The position numbers and the translations under genes were made by a program. DNA of 64,000 nt from Parvibium lacunae (lineage in GTDB: Bacteria > Pseudomonadota > Gammaproteobacteria > Burkholderiales > Burkholderiaceae_D), in NCBI RefSeq assembly GCF_003335215.1, contig NZ_QPGB01000002.1:186001-250000 (forward strand), read 5' to 3'. Under the pieces are notes generated by a model. The model had not been told where the DNA came from. It saw nothing but the letters and a program-made list of their open reading frames with translations, and made no database searches. This document shows, piece by piece, positions 7,646 to 17,255 of this stretch; within the stretch, counting starts at the first letter, position 1; each line of letters begins with the position of its first letter.

Positions 7646-10431
7646 GCCACCAACTCCACATTCAGTTCATCCATGAGTCCATCCAGTTCTTGACCAAACA
7701 CGCCCCAGGCTTTTTGTAGCCCGCCTTTGTCGGCCAGTTCGGCATAATCAAAATCGTCCCGGCTGATGCTGCAACTGCTGGCGATGTGGTCTTTCATCAA
7801 GCGTAGCCAGTCCGTTTGTTCGGGGGTGAAGGCGCTACCGCGCTGGGCATTGTGGCGGAAGATCCAGGCTTGAAAGCGTTTATCCACTTCATCGGCAAAG
7901 GGTTTGAGTTCGCCTTGTGCACCCTCTAACCCCAAGGCAAAGCGCACGAGGCTGACCAGATCGGTCAGTTGGCGTTTGCGGTCTGCACCTTTTACCTGCG
8001 CCGCTTGCACCCGCGCATAGGCGCTCCACAGCCGTTCGGTGGTGAGCATGAGCGGCGGTTTGGCAAGGTGTTCGTGCAATTCTTCGATCATGTCATAGGT
8101 GAGTTGGCGGCGCTGGTAGGGTTGTTGGTAAAAGAAACTGAGCGCGGCAATTTCGTCTTTGTGCTGTTTGAGGTATTCGGTAAAGGTTTGAATCACGCTG
8201 TGGGCCTGGGTTTCGGCTTGCTGGCTGAAACCGGCGAAGGTGACTTGGTCGAGGTTGATGTGGTCGATGAGTTGATCGCGTTCGCGGCGGGCGGTGTCGA
8301 TCACCTCGCGCAATTCTGGTTTATCAAAGGGCGCGCAGGCGGCGGCGACACGGGTGGCGCGGGCGGCTTCAATTTCTTCGGGTAGCAGCGTTTCTTCGCT
8401 GCGTGTGATGCCTTGGGCGTGCGCGGTGTTGAGCGCGGTTTGCACAATGGCATCGGGGTTGAGCGCGACAATCAGGCTTTTACCGAGCTCGGCAATCGGG
8501 ATACCGCCACTGGCTTTTTCAATGCGGGCTTGGGCTTTGTCATCGAGTTGTTTGGCGAGGCGCACGAGGCGGTTGGCGAGCGAGAGCACGGTGTCGTCAT
8601 CCCGATGCCCGAGGGCCACGCCTTGCAGCAGGTCTTTAAGGGCAACGCCGGGTTTCTTTTCGAGTGGGCGGCTTTCGGTTTTGAGGCTTTTTTCTACGCC
8701 GACGGCATCAATCAACACAAAGCGGGTTTTAGCCCCCTCGGCACTATTACTCACACGCTTGAGGCTTTCGCCATCGAGGCTACGCACGCCCCGGCCTTTC
8801 ATTTGTTCGTAGTAGCCTTTGCTGCGCACATCGCGCATGAAGAGCAGGACTTCGAGGGGTTTTACATCCGTCCCCGTGGCGATCATATCCACCGTGACGG
8901 CAATGCGTGGGTAGTAGTCGTTGCGGAAGCTGCTGAGGATGCTGTCGGCATCTTCTTCGGCGCGGTAGGTGACTTTTTTGCAGAAGGCATTCCCCTGCCC
9001 ATAGACCTCGCGCACCATGTTGATGATGTCATCGGCATGGCTATCGGTTTTGGCGAAGATGAGGGTTTTAGGCGTTTCTTTGCGGGCGGGGAAAATTTGC
9101 GTTTCCACGGCGTTTTTCATGGCCTGAATGACTTGGCGAATCTGGCTGGGATTGACCACTGAACGGTCGAGTTCTTTACCGGTATAAATGGTGTCTGCTT
9201 CGGTTTCGGCCCAGCGCTTTTTACGGGTGGCGCGGTCGCGGTGGTCTACCCATTCTTTGGCTTTGAGCTCGCTGCCTTGTTGGGTAATGGTGGTTTCGAT
9301 CTCAAACACGTCGTAGCCGACGTTAACGCCATCGGCCACGGATTGTTCGTAGGTGTACTCGGCGACGATGTTTTCGTTAAAGAAGCCAAAGGTACGGTTA
9401 TCGGGCGTGGCGGTAAGGCCAATGAGGAAGGCATCGAAATAGTCGAGCACTTGCTTCCACAGGTTGTAAATACTGCGGTGGCATTCATCAATAATAATTA
9501 AATCAAAGGTATCTACCGCCACGGCGGGGTTGTAGCGCACGTGTTTGGCTTGCTTGGTGGTTTGCTCGATTTCGTTGAGCGAAATGTCTTCGGCGGAATC
9601 GTCAATTTGTTCGCCACTGAGAATGGAGTACATGCGCTGAATGGTGCTGATGCAGACTTGCGCATGCGGATCAATATGTGGGCTGGCGAGCCGCTGAACG
9701 TTGTACAGCTCGGTAAATTTGCGGCCATCATCCGGCGGGGTGTAGGCCATGAATTCTTGATGCGCTTGCTTGCCGAGGTTGCGCGTATCCACCAAAAACA
9801 AAATGCGCTTAGCGCCGCCGAATTTGAGCAAACGATAAACCGAGGTAATGGCAGTAAAGGTTTTACCCGCGCCGGTGGCCATGTGAATAAGCGCACGGGG
9901 TTTGTTGAGCGCGAGCGATTGTTCTAAACCGGTGACGGCGCTGATCTGGCAATCACGCAGATTACGTTCGGGCAATGCGGGCATGGCTTCGGCCAAACGC
10001 CGCCGCAGGGTGTTAGGTTGAGCCAGCCACTCCGCTAAGGTTTGCGGTGGAAAGAAATGAAAAATTTCACGCGAACGGGGCGCAGGATCGGCGTTATCGG
10101 TAAAGCGAATAATTTGCCCGGTGGCTTCAAACAAGAAACGCAAAGGAGTTTGCTCGGTGCGCCATTTAAGGGTGGCGCTGGCGTAGCGTTCGGTTTGTTG
10201 CTCTACGGCGGTGATGTTTTCAGCGGCGCTATCGCGTTTGGCTTCAATCACGCCCACGGCCTGCCGGTTTACAAACATCACATAATCCGCTGGGCCGGTA
10301 TCGGTGGGGTATTCACGCACAATCACGCCAACACCGGCACCGAGATTAAGTGCGGCCATGTCTTGGATGATCCAGCCCGCTTGCTGGAGCTTTTGGTCGA
10401 TACGTTCGCGGGCTTTGATTTCTGGGGTCAT
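7642..10431 (-). CDS. hsdR: Type I restriction endonuclease subunit R
   Basis: The 929-residue motor and nuclease subunit translocates DNA and cuts unmodified DNA away from the recognition site. The nuclease motif is at the N-terminus: PADYVMF followed by GVIEAKRD near residues 47-66. Helicase motif I is MATGAGKTFTAI near residue 180 and motif II is DECHRS near residue 314. Later helicase motifs include VDMIATGTDVKPLEVLLFMR and QMKGRGVR. A C-terminal region of the EcoEI type follows. It is the first gene of the island transcript, and 156 bases separate it from the helicase gene upstream. Confidence 0.95.
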   Translation of the reverse strand: MTPEIKARERIDQKLQQAGWIIQDMAALNLGAGVGVIVREYPTDTGPADYVMFVNRQAVGVIEAKRDSAAENITAVEQQTERYASATLKWRTEQTPLRFLFEATGQIIRFTDNADPAPRSREIFHFFPPQTLAEWLAQPNTLRRRLAEAMPALPERNLRDCQISAVTGLEQSLALNKPRALIHMATGAGKTFTAITSVYRLLKFGGAKRILFLVDTRNLGKQAHQEFMAYTPPDDGRKFTELYNVQRLASPHIDPHAQVCISTIQRMYSILSGEQIDDSAEDISLNEIEQTTKQAKHVRYNPAVAVDTFDLIIIDECHRSIYNLWKQVLDYFDAFLIGLTATPDNRTFGFFNENIVAEYTYEQSVADGVNVGYDVFEIETTITQQGSELKAKEWVDHRDRATRKKRWAETEADTIYTGKELDRSVVNPSQIRQVIQAMKNAVETQIFPARKETPKTLIFAKTDSHADDIINMVREVYGQGNAFCKKVTYRAEEDADSILSSFRNDYYPRIAVTVDMIATGTDVKPLEVLLFMRDVRSKGYYEQMKGRGVRSLDGESLKRVSNSAEGAKTRFVLIDAVGVEKSLKTESRPLEKKPGVALKDLLQGVALGHRDDDTVLSLANRLVRLAKQLDDKAQARIEKASGGIPIAELGKSLIVALNPDAIVQTALNTAHAQGITRSEETLLPEEIEAARATRVAAACAPFDKPELREVIDTARRERDQLIDHINLDQVTFAGFSQQAETQAHSVIQTFTEYLKQHKDEIAALSFFYQQPYQRRQLTYDMIEELHEHLAKPPLMLTTERLWSAYARVQAAQVKGADRKRQLTDLVSLVRFALGLEGAQGELKPFADEVDKRFQAWIFRHNAQRGSAFTPEQTDWLRLMKDHIASSCSISRDDFDYAELADKGGLQKAWGVFGQELDGLMDELNVELVA

Positions 10432-10587
10432 AGTGAGTGGATATGGAATACCGTGATTGCACAGAATATCGCCATCATAAAACGGCCTGCGGGATGGTTG
10501 AAGTAGATTGGCTGGTTTTGCGGCTTTCCAAACACATAGGAGACAAATCCGGGCTAAAAGTGTTGCATTCGGCCCGTTTGGCTTAGT

Positions 10588-12537
10588 TTAAGCTGCGCCA
10601 TTGCGCCAAAACTGCGTGACGACGCTTTCTTCCCGCGTCCGCGCAAACTCGGGCAAGCTGCGCCAGATTTTTTTGCCATACCCTTTACTGATTAAACGGG
10701 GGTCGCAAATCATTAGCACGCCACGATCCGTTTCGGTACGAATCAGGCGGCCCGCGCCCTGCTTGAGCGCCATGATAGCGGCGGGTAACTGAAAATCCAT
10801 AAAGGCATTCCCGCCTTCGGCTTCAAGCTTGCGCAGGCGTGCGGCAAGCACCGGATCATCCGGCGGGGCGAAGGGCAGCTTATCAATAATCACCAGCGAG
10901 AGGGCATCGCCCGGCACATCGACGCCGTCCCAAAAGCTGTGGCTCCCCACCAAAATCGCATGCGGTGTTTGGCGAAAACGTTCGAGCAAGACATTGCGCG
11001 ATTCGCTACCTTGGACCAGCAAGGGGTAATCGAGTTTGAGCTTACTTAATTCTTCCTGTAAACGGCTGGCGAGCTGATCGACCGCACGCAAAGTCGTACA
11101 CAGCACAAAGGCATGGCCCTGACTCGCTTGCAGCGCAGGTAAGGCCGCTTGTAACACGGCTTCGAGATAATCAGGATGCTGCGGCTCCGGCATGTTTTGC
11201 GGCACGTAGAGCAAGCCTTGTTGGGCATAATCAAAGGGGCTATCCCAACGTGCGCATTCGGCTTCTTCTAACCCCAGCAGTTTTTGGTAATGTGAAAAGT
11301 CATCGCCCACGCCAAGGGTAGCGGAGGTGAAAATCCAGCTACGCGGCGTGTCTTCTCGTTGTTTCGTAAATAGGTCGGCGACAGAGAGTGGCGTGCGGTG
11401 CAGCTGCACATTGCTGTGGCTCACATCAATCCAGCGGATGGTCTCAGGGTCATCCTGTTTTTCCCAGGCCTTGAGTTCAGCAAGCAGTACTTCTGCTCGG
11501 GCCTGGCAGCGCGCCAACCCTTCGCTGCGCACGGCTTGGTCTTCCAATGTGGGCAATAAGGTTTCTAGTTCACGTCTTACTTTGGCCAGCGCATCCCACA
11601 TGCCATGGGTTTTACCGATTTGATTCCACGCCAGCTTTTGCGAGCCTTGCCCAAACGCCAACCGTAAGTCGCGAGTCGCCGTTTCAAGCGGCCGCAAGGC
11701 CGTGGGCCAGTCTATTTCACGGGCTTCACTCAGCCCTTCGGCGAGGGTATCGCGGTTCCATTCCAAGAGTTGCCGGGTGGAGATCATTTGCCCAAAGAAG
11801 AGCGTGGCGGTATCTGGGAGCTGGTGCGCTTCGTCAAAAATCACGGTATTTGAAGTGGGTAGTAATTCGGCTACGCCTTCATCGCGCAACATCACATCGG
11901 CAAAGAAGAGGTGGTGATTCACCACCACCAAGTCCGCCTCTTGGGCCTGTTTGCGGGCGTTCATGAGAAAACACTCTTTCACATGCGGACAATCTTGGCC
12001 CAGACAATTTTCACGGGTCGAGGTAACATGGGCCCAAATGCCGGACTCTTCCGGCACATCGACACAATCGGCTTTATCCCCCGTTTGCGTCACTTGGGCA
12101 AACTGTTCCACCCGCCGCAGTTGGGCGACCTGCTCACGCGACTCGAGCAACCCTTCCGTCTTTGTCTGGGCTAAGTGGTAATTGCACACGTAGTTAGCCC
12201 GCCCCTTGAGCAAAGCCACGGTAATCGGCACATTGAGCGCGGCACGCAGTTGCGGAATATCGCGCTGAAACAGCTGGCTTTGCAGGTTTTTGGTACCGGT
12301 AGAAACAATGACCTTGCCTCCACGCAGCATGGCGGGCAGCAAATACGCAAAGGTTTTGCCCGTACCCGTGCCCGCCTCTACCAACAAGCTGCTGCGCTTG
12401 AGCAGCGCGCGGCCAATCGCCTGCGCCATATCAATTTGCTGTTGCCGTACTCGGTAATGCGGAAAGGCTTGGCCGAGCGGGCCATCCGCCGCAAAGCAAG
12501 TAGCGAGTTCGTTGAGGAAGGTGTGAACGGTGGACAC
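10588..12537 (-). CDS. yoaA: ATP-dependent DNA helicase, YoaA/DinG family
   Basis: This 649-residue XPD-like superfamily 2 helicase has the length of YoaA, not the longer DinG. The Walker A motif is EAGTGTGKT near residues 54-62. Four cysteines suited to an iron-sulfur cluster lie between about residues 110 and 190 (including NCLGQDCPHVKEC), and the Walker B box is DEAHQLPD near 235. The C-terminal part has SATLG and GAGRLIRTETDRG. YoaA in E. coli works with a DNA polymerase III accessory subunit in damage repair. The gene stands alone between the secretin-like gene and hsdR. Confidence 0.9.
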   Translation of the reverse strand: MSTVHTFLNELATCFAADGPLGQAFPHYRVRQQQIDMAQAIGRALLKRSSLLVEAGTGTGKTFAYLLPAMLRGGKVIVSTGTKNLQSQLFQRDIPQLRAALNVPITVALLKGRANYVCNYHLAQTKTEGLLESREQVAQLRRVEQFAQVTQTGDKADCVDVPEESGIWAHVTSTRENCLGQDCPHVKECFLMNARKQAQEADLVVVNHHLFFADVMLRDEGVAELLPTSNTVIFDEAHQLPDTATLFFGQMISTRQLLEWNRDTLAEGLSEAREIDWPTALRPLETATRDLRLAFGQGSQKLAWNQIGKTHGMWDALAKVRRELETLLPTLEDQAVRSEGLARCQARAEVLLAELKAWEKQDDPETIRWIDVSHSNVQLHRTPLSVADLFTKQREDTPRSWIFTSATLGVGDDFSHYQKLLGLEEAECARWDSPFDYAQQGLLYVPQNMPEPQHPDYLEAVLQAALPALQASQGHAFVLCTTLRAVDQLASRLQEELSKLKLDYPLLVQGSESRNVLLERFRQTPHAILVGSHSFWDGVDVPGDALSLVIIDKLPFAPPDDPVLAARLRKLEAEGGNAFMDFQLPAAIMALKQGAGRLIRTETDRGVLMICDPRLISKGYGKKIWRSLPEFARTREESVVTQFWRNGAA

Positions 12538-12645
12538 GGTGCAGCGAAAGGAAGGAAAGTAGAGATGAATGATACCGCCCTACCCCCACGCTTTAAGACA
12601 TTCGGCCAGAAAAGTTATCAACCTTATCGACCACTCGGGCAATGT

Positions 12646-13500
12646 TCAGGGGACTAAATCGACTTTGACGAGTAAACGTTGGCCGCGCTGGCGCCGCGCC
12701 TCATTGCTCGATAAAATGCCGCGCCTACTGCTATCAGCCTGCTCGTCCATACTGCCGATTTCAACCCATTCGCCGAGGTTGACCGTGATCGTGGTGCTGA
12801 GTTGGGTAACTTGCGCTCCCGCATTCGGATAGCCTTGATTGAGGCCATAGTTCGGTGCGTTATTCACTTGGCTACGCTGTGGGGATAAAGCCAGTTGCAC
12901 CTGCTGGCTGTTACCGATTTGGCGTGGACTGACCGCTAAACCACTATTGAAACTCACATACTGGCTACCGGTGCTGCTCACCACGCCGTAGGGAGTGATC
13001 GTGGTTTGCCGGACTTGCAACGGCACCTGCTGATTGAGCGTAATCCAAGCACTGCCGCCTTCCATGACCCGCACTTGCTGGCTGAAATTATCGCGGCGAT
13101 TATTTTGGGTACTGAGTACGGTCCCACCCGCTTGCCCACCTACGGTGCGTCCATCGGAATTCAAAACCACCGCCCCATTTAAAGCATCACGATTAGCTTG
13201 TTCTTGGCCGGTAATTTGCCACTGCACCACATACTGTTTGGCGGGCTGGTCGATTTGTTCCAGAATGCGGCGGACATTGGTCACCGTGGCGGGGCTGGCC
13301 CGTAAGATAATTTGATATTGATAGGCGCTGATGCTTTCGCCCGGCCCGAGCAGGGGACGCAAGACCTCTACCAGCTCTTGCGCAGGGCGATGCCGGGCTC
13401 GCAACATTTCCATGCTTTGCGCAAATACGGTCGCCCCCCACAACAGCAGTATCCAGCCGCAGTAATACCAATGCCGCACAGACAAGCGTTTCATCCTCAT
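12646..13500 (-). CDS. Exported secretin-N-domain protein without secretin pore domain
   Basis: The 284-residue protein begins with a hydrophobic signal segment (WILLLWGATVFA, probable cleavage before QS). Residues about 30-95 fit a secretin N-terminal (N1/short) domain: RHRPAQELVEVLRPLLGPGESISAYQYQIILRASPATVTNVRRILEQID. The remainder is beta-rich and low in cysteine, with a predicted strand near the end (VTVNLGEWVEIG) like secretin-associated proteins. No beta-barrel secretin domain follows, so it cannot form a pore by itself. The start may be either of two ATGs six bases apart. Function is unknown. It lies between a DUF465 gene and yoaA on the same strand. Confidence 0.7.
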   Translation of the reverse strand: MRMKRLSVRHWYYCGWILLLWGATVFAQSMEMLRARHRPAQELVEVLRPLLGPGESISAYQYQIILRASPATVTNVRRILEQIDQPAKQYVVQWQITGQEQANRDALNGAVVLNSDGRTVGGQAGGTVLSTQNNRRDNFSQQVRVMEGGSAWITLNQQVPLQVRQTTITPYGVVSSTGSQYVSFNSGLAVSPRQIGNSQQVQLALSPQRSQVNNAPNYGLNQGYPNAGAQVTQLSTTITVNLGEWVEIGSMDEQADSSRRGILSSNEARRQRGQRLLVKVDLVP

Positions 13501-13532
13501 CTCTTTCTATCAACGTCACCCATCTGAGATGC

Positions 13533-13730
13533 TTACGCCAAAATATCGGGCTCTAACTGTATTTCCCAATAACTGATTTCATCACGCAGTTGCAAACGAT
13601 GTTTTTTAAGCCGCCGTAATTGCAATTCGTCATGCCCAGGCGTTTCTGAGAGTCGATCAATCGCCGTGTCTAAATCTTGGTGTTCGACTTTAAGCTCGAC
13701 TATCCGTTTTTTAATTAATTCAATATCCAC
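13533..13730 (-). CDS. DUF465 (YdcH-like) small protein
   Basis: A 65-residue, highly charged helical hairpin of the DUF465/YdcH family. The family features are KKRIVELKVEHQDLDTAID and LKKHRLQLRDEI. I chose the GTG start at 13730 because AAAGGGG lies five bases before it and homology begins there; the reading frame continues upstream without family similarity. The molecular function of the family is not established. Confidence 0.82.
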   Translation of the reverse strand: MDIELIKKRIVELKVEHQDLDTAIDRLSETPGHDELQLRRLKKHRLQLRDEISYWEIQLEPDILA

Positions 13731-13880
13731 ACCGACCCCTTTACCTGTCGTCCCGATGTTTCTACACAGGCGGCTTTTGCAGGCCGCGAACGGCCACTGA
13801 AATGTTGGTTTTTTGTCGCGCAGCCCGGGCGCTAACCCCGGATTCAAGTAGCCTAGGTAAGCAGTCCACTAACCGGGTTG

Positions 13881-13909
13881 TTGCCGAGCGCAGAATGCCC
13901 GCATAATAC
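13881..13909 (+). promoter_or_regulatory. Candidate sigma-70 promoter for the PP2C-GNAT pair
   Basis: TTGCCG at 13881-13886 and TAATAC at 13904-13909 are separated by 17 bases and lie 31 bases before the chosen ATG. The -35 is good and the -10 only fair. Its position supports the downstream start of the phosphatase. Confidence 0.4.
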
Positions 13910-13940
13910 GGGGGTATTGCCAACCGGACAAGCCTCTATT

Positions 13941-14687
13941 ATGAAATTTCGAGTCAATGCCTGCACTGCCCAGCACATCGGTGATCGCGCCGAACAACAG
14001 GATCGCGTTGCGATTTTCCGTAGCGAACAGGTAGCGGGTTGTATGCTGGCCATCTTGGCTGATGGCATGGGAGGAAAGACCGGCGGCGCTTTAGCGGCGC
14101 AGCAGGTGCTTGAAACGGCGAAAAATCTCTTTACAGAATACACGCCACGAGCCATGGAAGCGGAAACCTTGTTGCGCAACATCGCCTATGAGGCCCATAC
14201 GGTGATCAAACTCACGGCCATGTCGAGCGAGAAAGAACCGCATAGCACCATGGTTTTACTTCTGCTGCGGGCGGACCGGATCGACTGGGCGCATATCGGC
14301 GATAGTCGCCTTTACCATTTTCAAGGGCCGGATTTAGCTTCGCGTACCATTGATCATACTTTTGCCGAAACGATGGTGCGTGAGGGCAAGCTCAATCCAG
14401 AAGAAGCCCGGCGACACCGCCTAGCAGGCGTTCTTACCAGCGCCCTGGGTGGGCAAAAAGACCCGGAAATCAGTTTTGGGGGCTTAGATTACCCAAGTCA
14501 AAATGACCGTTTTCTGTTGTGTACTGATGGTATCTGGGCACACTTCAATGAGCGGGAACTGGGCCATACTTTACAAGCCTATGAGCCTCGCAAGGCTGCT
14601 GAAATCATCACTGAAAATGCCCGTGCGCGCGCCAAGGGCCATGGAGACAACGCCTCTATGGTCATTATCAAACTCGACCCGCGCTAG
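13941..14687 (+). CDS. PP2C-family serine/threonine phosphatase
   Basis: The 248-residue protein is a metal-dependent PP2C phosphatase that removes phosphate from Ser/Thr residues. Conserved metal and phosphate sites are GDRAEQQDR near residues 15-23, ADGMGGKTGG near 41-50, HIGDSRLY near 118-125, LCTDGIW near 195-201 and GDNASMVIIK at the C-terminus. I use the ATG at 13941 because the family's first strand starts there. A longer frame begins at 13878, upstream of a candidate promoter. It is followed after three bases by a GNAT gene. No partner kinase is adjacent; the HipA-like kinase lies about 8 kb away and any link is speculative. Confidence 0.9.
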   Translation: MKFRVNACTAQHIGDRAEQQDRVAIFRSEQVAGCMLAILADGMGGKTGGALAAQQVLETAKNLFTEYTPRAMEAETLLRNIAYEAHTVIKLTAMSSEKEPHSTMVLLLLRADRIDWAHIGDSRLYHFQGPDLASRTIDHTFAETMVREGKLNPEEARRHRLAGVLTSALGGQKDPEISFGGLDYPSQNDRFLLCTDGIWAHFNERELGHTLQAYEPRKAAEIITENARARAKGHGDNASMVIIKLDPR

Positions 14688-14690
14688 CCG

Positions 14691-15218
14691 ATGGAATGGG
14701 TTAGCTGCACCTATGAGGAACAGGGTGAAGCGATCCTGTCCATTCTGAATGAGGCGATTTTAACGAGCACGGCGCTCTACGATTATCAGCCTCGCACAAT
14801 GGCGCAGATGGCGGAATGGTTCGCCTTAAAAAAAGCCCAGGATTTTCCAGTGTTAGGGTTGATTGCGCCCAATGGTCAATTAGCAGGCTTTGCAACATAT
14901 GGGACCTTTCGGGCCTTTCCTGCATACCAATATACGGTTGAGCACTCTATTTATATTCATCACAGCTTTCGCACTCAGGGTTTAGCCAGTTTGCTCATGG
15001 AGCGCTTGATCGCCACCGCCGAAAGACAGCAATACCATACTCTGATTGGGGTTATTGATGCGGCCAACCAAGCCAGCATCGCTTTACATCTCAAACACGG
15101 GTTTGTCCACGCGGGTAGCTTGCAACAGGTAGGCTACAAATTTGGGCGCTGGTTAGATGTCGTGCTTTATCAACGACTACTAGCCACGCCAACAGACCCC
15201 TGTGAGCAACGGAAATGA
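14691..15218 (+). CDS. GNAT N-acetyltransferase (phosphinothricin acetyltransferase-like)
   Basis: The 175-residue acetyltransferase uses acetyl-CoA. Family signatures are NEAILTSTALYDYQPRT near the start, the strand YTVEHSIYIHHSFRTQGLASLLMERLI containing the acetyl-CoA-binding loop (RTQGLA), and the late IALHLKHGFVHAGSLQQVGYKFGRWLD segment typical of the Pat/Bar/MddA branch. Members acetylate amino-acid analogues such as phosphinothricin or methionine sulfone. The natural substrate here is unknown. It is almost certainly co-transcribed with the PP2C gene three bases upstream. Confidence 0.88.
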   Translation: MEWVSCTYEEQGEAILSILNEAILTSTALYDYQPRTMAQMAEWFALKKAQDFPVLGLIAPNGQLAGFATYGTFRAFPAYQYTVEHSIYIHHSFRTQGLASLLMERLIATAERQQYHTLIGVIDAANQASIALHLKHGFVHAGSLQQVGYKFGRWLDVVLYQRLLATPTDPCEQRK

Positions 15219-15361
15219 CCAGAAGTGTCGCATTCAGCAATAGGCGGTCTCAGAATCATTTTATTTTTGCGATTGATCCTCGCAAAGCAACTTGCTAATT
15301 TCTGCCCATCAGGTAATACTCATTAGACATATTTATAACGTCACCGCTTATTAAAGACGGC

Positions 15362-15426
15362 TGACAAAATCGGTGGTGATTTGGGTGCAAAGCTAGGTAT
15401 GCTTGTGCGAGCGGCTTTGCGTCACC
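15362..15426 (+). promoter_or_regulatory. Structured leader before the amine oxidase gene
   Basis: A hairpin with the stem GCAAAGC (15387-15393) and GCTTTGC (15414-15420) lies about 45 bases before the oxidase start. The outer parts TGAC (15362-15365) and GTCA (15421-15424) can also pair, and AAATC/GATTT forms an inner stem. The layout and the GCAAAGC core resemble a c-di-GMP-I (GEMM) riboswitch, but the conserved A before CGCAAAGC is a G here and the GNRA loop is missing. I therefore call it only a structured leader. Confidence 0.35.
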
Positions 15427-15464
15427 AAGGAATTGATCCCTTCCTGTCGGGAAGGTTAAGACCT

Positions 15465-17255
15465 ATGGTGATGAACATGATGAGCCCTCGTATCGAAAAA
15501 GCGCCCGGTTTAGCGATTGACCTAAGCGTAAAGCTAGATTTCAAGAATGCTGCAGCCACTGATTACGATGTTGTTATTGTTGGTGCTGGCATGTCTGGTC
15601 TGTATACCGCCTGGCGCCTCGCGCAAAGCTGGCAACAAAGCCCCAAACTGCAAAAACTGGCCGCAGCCCGCGCTGACAACCAATTACGGATTGCCATTTT
15701 GGAGTGGAGTGACCGTGTTGGTGGCCGCATAGATAGCTATATTTTGGATGGCATGACCCATGTGCCAGCAGAACTCGGCGGCATGCGGTTTACCACCAGC
15801 CACCAAGTGCTCATGCAAGTCATTAACATGATGAACATGGCAACTGAACCCTTTCCCATGACCGATAACAGCCAATTCCTGTTGCGTGGCAAACGCATGG
15901 ATGAAGCAGCGATCAGCAATGGCACCGATATTCCGCCTTATGGTCTGACCCCACCTGAGCAAAAACAAACCCCCAACCAACTGTTTAACTACGCGATTAG
16001 CCAGATTTGTGACTATCAACAAAACTGGAGTGATGCAAACTGGCAATGGGTTAAACAAAATGTCACGTTCAGCGATGCGGTCTACCAAAACTTAAATCTT
16101 TACGACATTGGCTTTTGGAATATTCTCTACCGTGTGCTGAGCAATGAAGGTTACGATTATGTCTGGGATGGTGGCGGTTATAACTCAAACACCATCAACT
16201 GGAATGCCGCTGAAGCGATGCCGTACATGCTGACCGATTTTTCACAGCCGACTAATTTTCTGCGGATTCCGACCGGCTTTCACACCCTGCCCGCCGCGAT
16301 GGCGGCTCAATTAGTCAACCAACTGAATGTGCCGATTTATGGCAAATGTCGGGTGGTCCGTTTTGATACCGATACAAGCAGCGGAACGACCACCGTCTTG
16401 GTTGAAAACACCGACGATCCTAGTCAACGCGGCACGCTCACCACGCAGGTATTGTTTTTGGCAATGCCACGGCATAGCCTCGAACTGATTGATCAAGACT
16501 GTGATTTCTTTTTGAATGAAACGGTTCAATACAACATACAAGCCGTGATTCCGCAGCCCGCCTACAAGCTATTTTTAGCCTACTCATCACGCTGGTGGAA
16601 CCCCGAATTATTCAAGGCTGGCCCCACCATTACGGATCAGCCACTGCGGATGACCTACGATTTCGGCACTGAAGCAGAGCGAGGTGGAGACCCTAACGAT
16701 CAACGGGTGTTGTTACTGGCCTCCTACGCCGACATGCAAGCCACCAGTTTCTGGGGGGTATTAGAACGGGATACGGTGTTCACGAGCCCCCCGAACTGGA
16801 ACCAGACCGGTGCAGAAGGCGGGGCTGATGCCACTGGCACCATGACGCGCATGGCGCAGGGCATGTTACAACAAGTCTTTGTCTCCCCGGATAACCCGAA
16901 TCCAACGCCGACTACGCTCCTCGCTGCGCATTATCAAGATTGGTCGCAGGACCCATACGGTGCCGGTTTTCATGCCTGGGCCGCCCACTACAAAGCGTGG
17001 GAAGTTATGCAGAATGTTCGCTGGCCAATGCGTGATCGGAATATCTTCATTTGCGGTGAAGCCTACTCCAATGCGCAAGGTTGGGTTGAAGGCGCTTACT
17101 GCACAGCAGAGTCTATTCTGGAAGAGTTCTTTGGCTTGCCACGGCTGACGGGCGTCCCTGCTGACTATCCGCTCTTGAGCCCAACCCCAGTCGAACCCGG
17201 TAACTACGAGGCCAACCCTACCTATCGTTACAAGGAAATGCAATATGTCTACTAA
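15465..17255 (+). CDS. FAD-dependent amine / L-amino-acid oxidase family protein
   Basis: The product (about 596 residues from this start) is a flavoprotein of the flavin monoamine oxidase/L-amino-acid oxidase family, which oxidises amines or amino acids to imines with production of hydrogen peroxide. The dinucleotide-binding VVIVGAGMSGLYTAWRL is near residues 36-52, GGR near 90, ELGGMRF near 108 and the flavin-closing FICGEAYSNAQGWVEGA near 530. I chose the ATG at 15465 because GGAAGG lies nine bases before it; the frame extends further upstream through the leader hairpin. The next gene overlaps its end by 11 bases. The substrate cannot be told from the sequence. Confidence 0.85.
   Translation: MVMNMMSPRIEKAPGLAIDLSVKLDFKNAAATDYDVVIVGAGMSGLYTAWRLAQSWQQSPKLQKLAAARADNQLRIAILEWSDRVGGRIDSYILDGMTHVPAELGGMRFTTSHQVLMQVINMMNMATEPFPMTDNSQFLLRGKRMDEAAISNGTDIPPYGLTPPEQKQTPNQLFNYAISQICDYQQNWSDANWQWVKQNVTFSDAVYQNLNLYDIGFWNILYRVLSNEGYDYVWDGGGYNSNTINWNAAEAMPYMLTDFSQPTNFLRIPTGFHTLPAAMAAQLVNQLNVPIYGKCRVVRFDTDTSSGTTTVLVENTDDPSQRGTLTTQVLFLAMPRHSLELIDQDCDFFLNETVQYNIQAVIPQPAYKLFLAYSSRWWNPELFKAGPTITDQPLRMTYDFGTEAERGGDPNDQRVLLLASYADMQATSFWGVLERDTVFTSPPNWNQTGAEGGADATGTMTRMAQGMLQQVFVSPDNPNPTPTTLLAAHYQDWSQDPYGAGFHAWAAHYKAWEVMQNVRWPMRDRNIFICGEAYSNAQGWVEGAYCTAESILEEFFGLPRLTGVPADYPLLSPTPVEPGNYEANPTYRYKEMQYVY

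Noticed and set aside
8413-9162. A 249-codon open frame on the plus strand opposite hsdR
   Set aside because: It is antisense to conserved HsdR helicase motifs, has no recognisable domain or ribosome site, and long antisense frames are expected from the codon bias here.
15362-15426. A confident c-di-GMP-I riboswitch call
   Set aside because: Key ligand-contact and tetraloop features differ from the consensus, so I list it only as a structured leader and finding.
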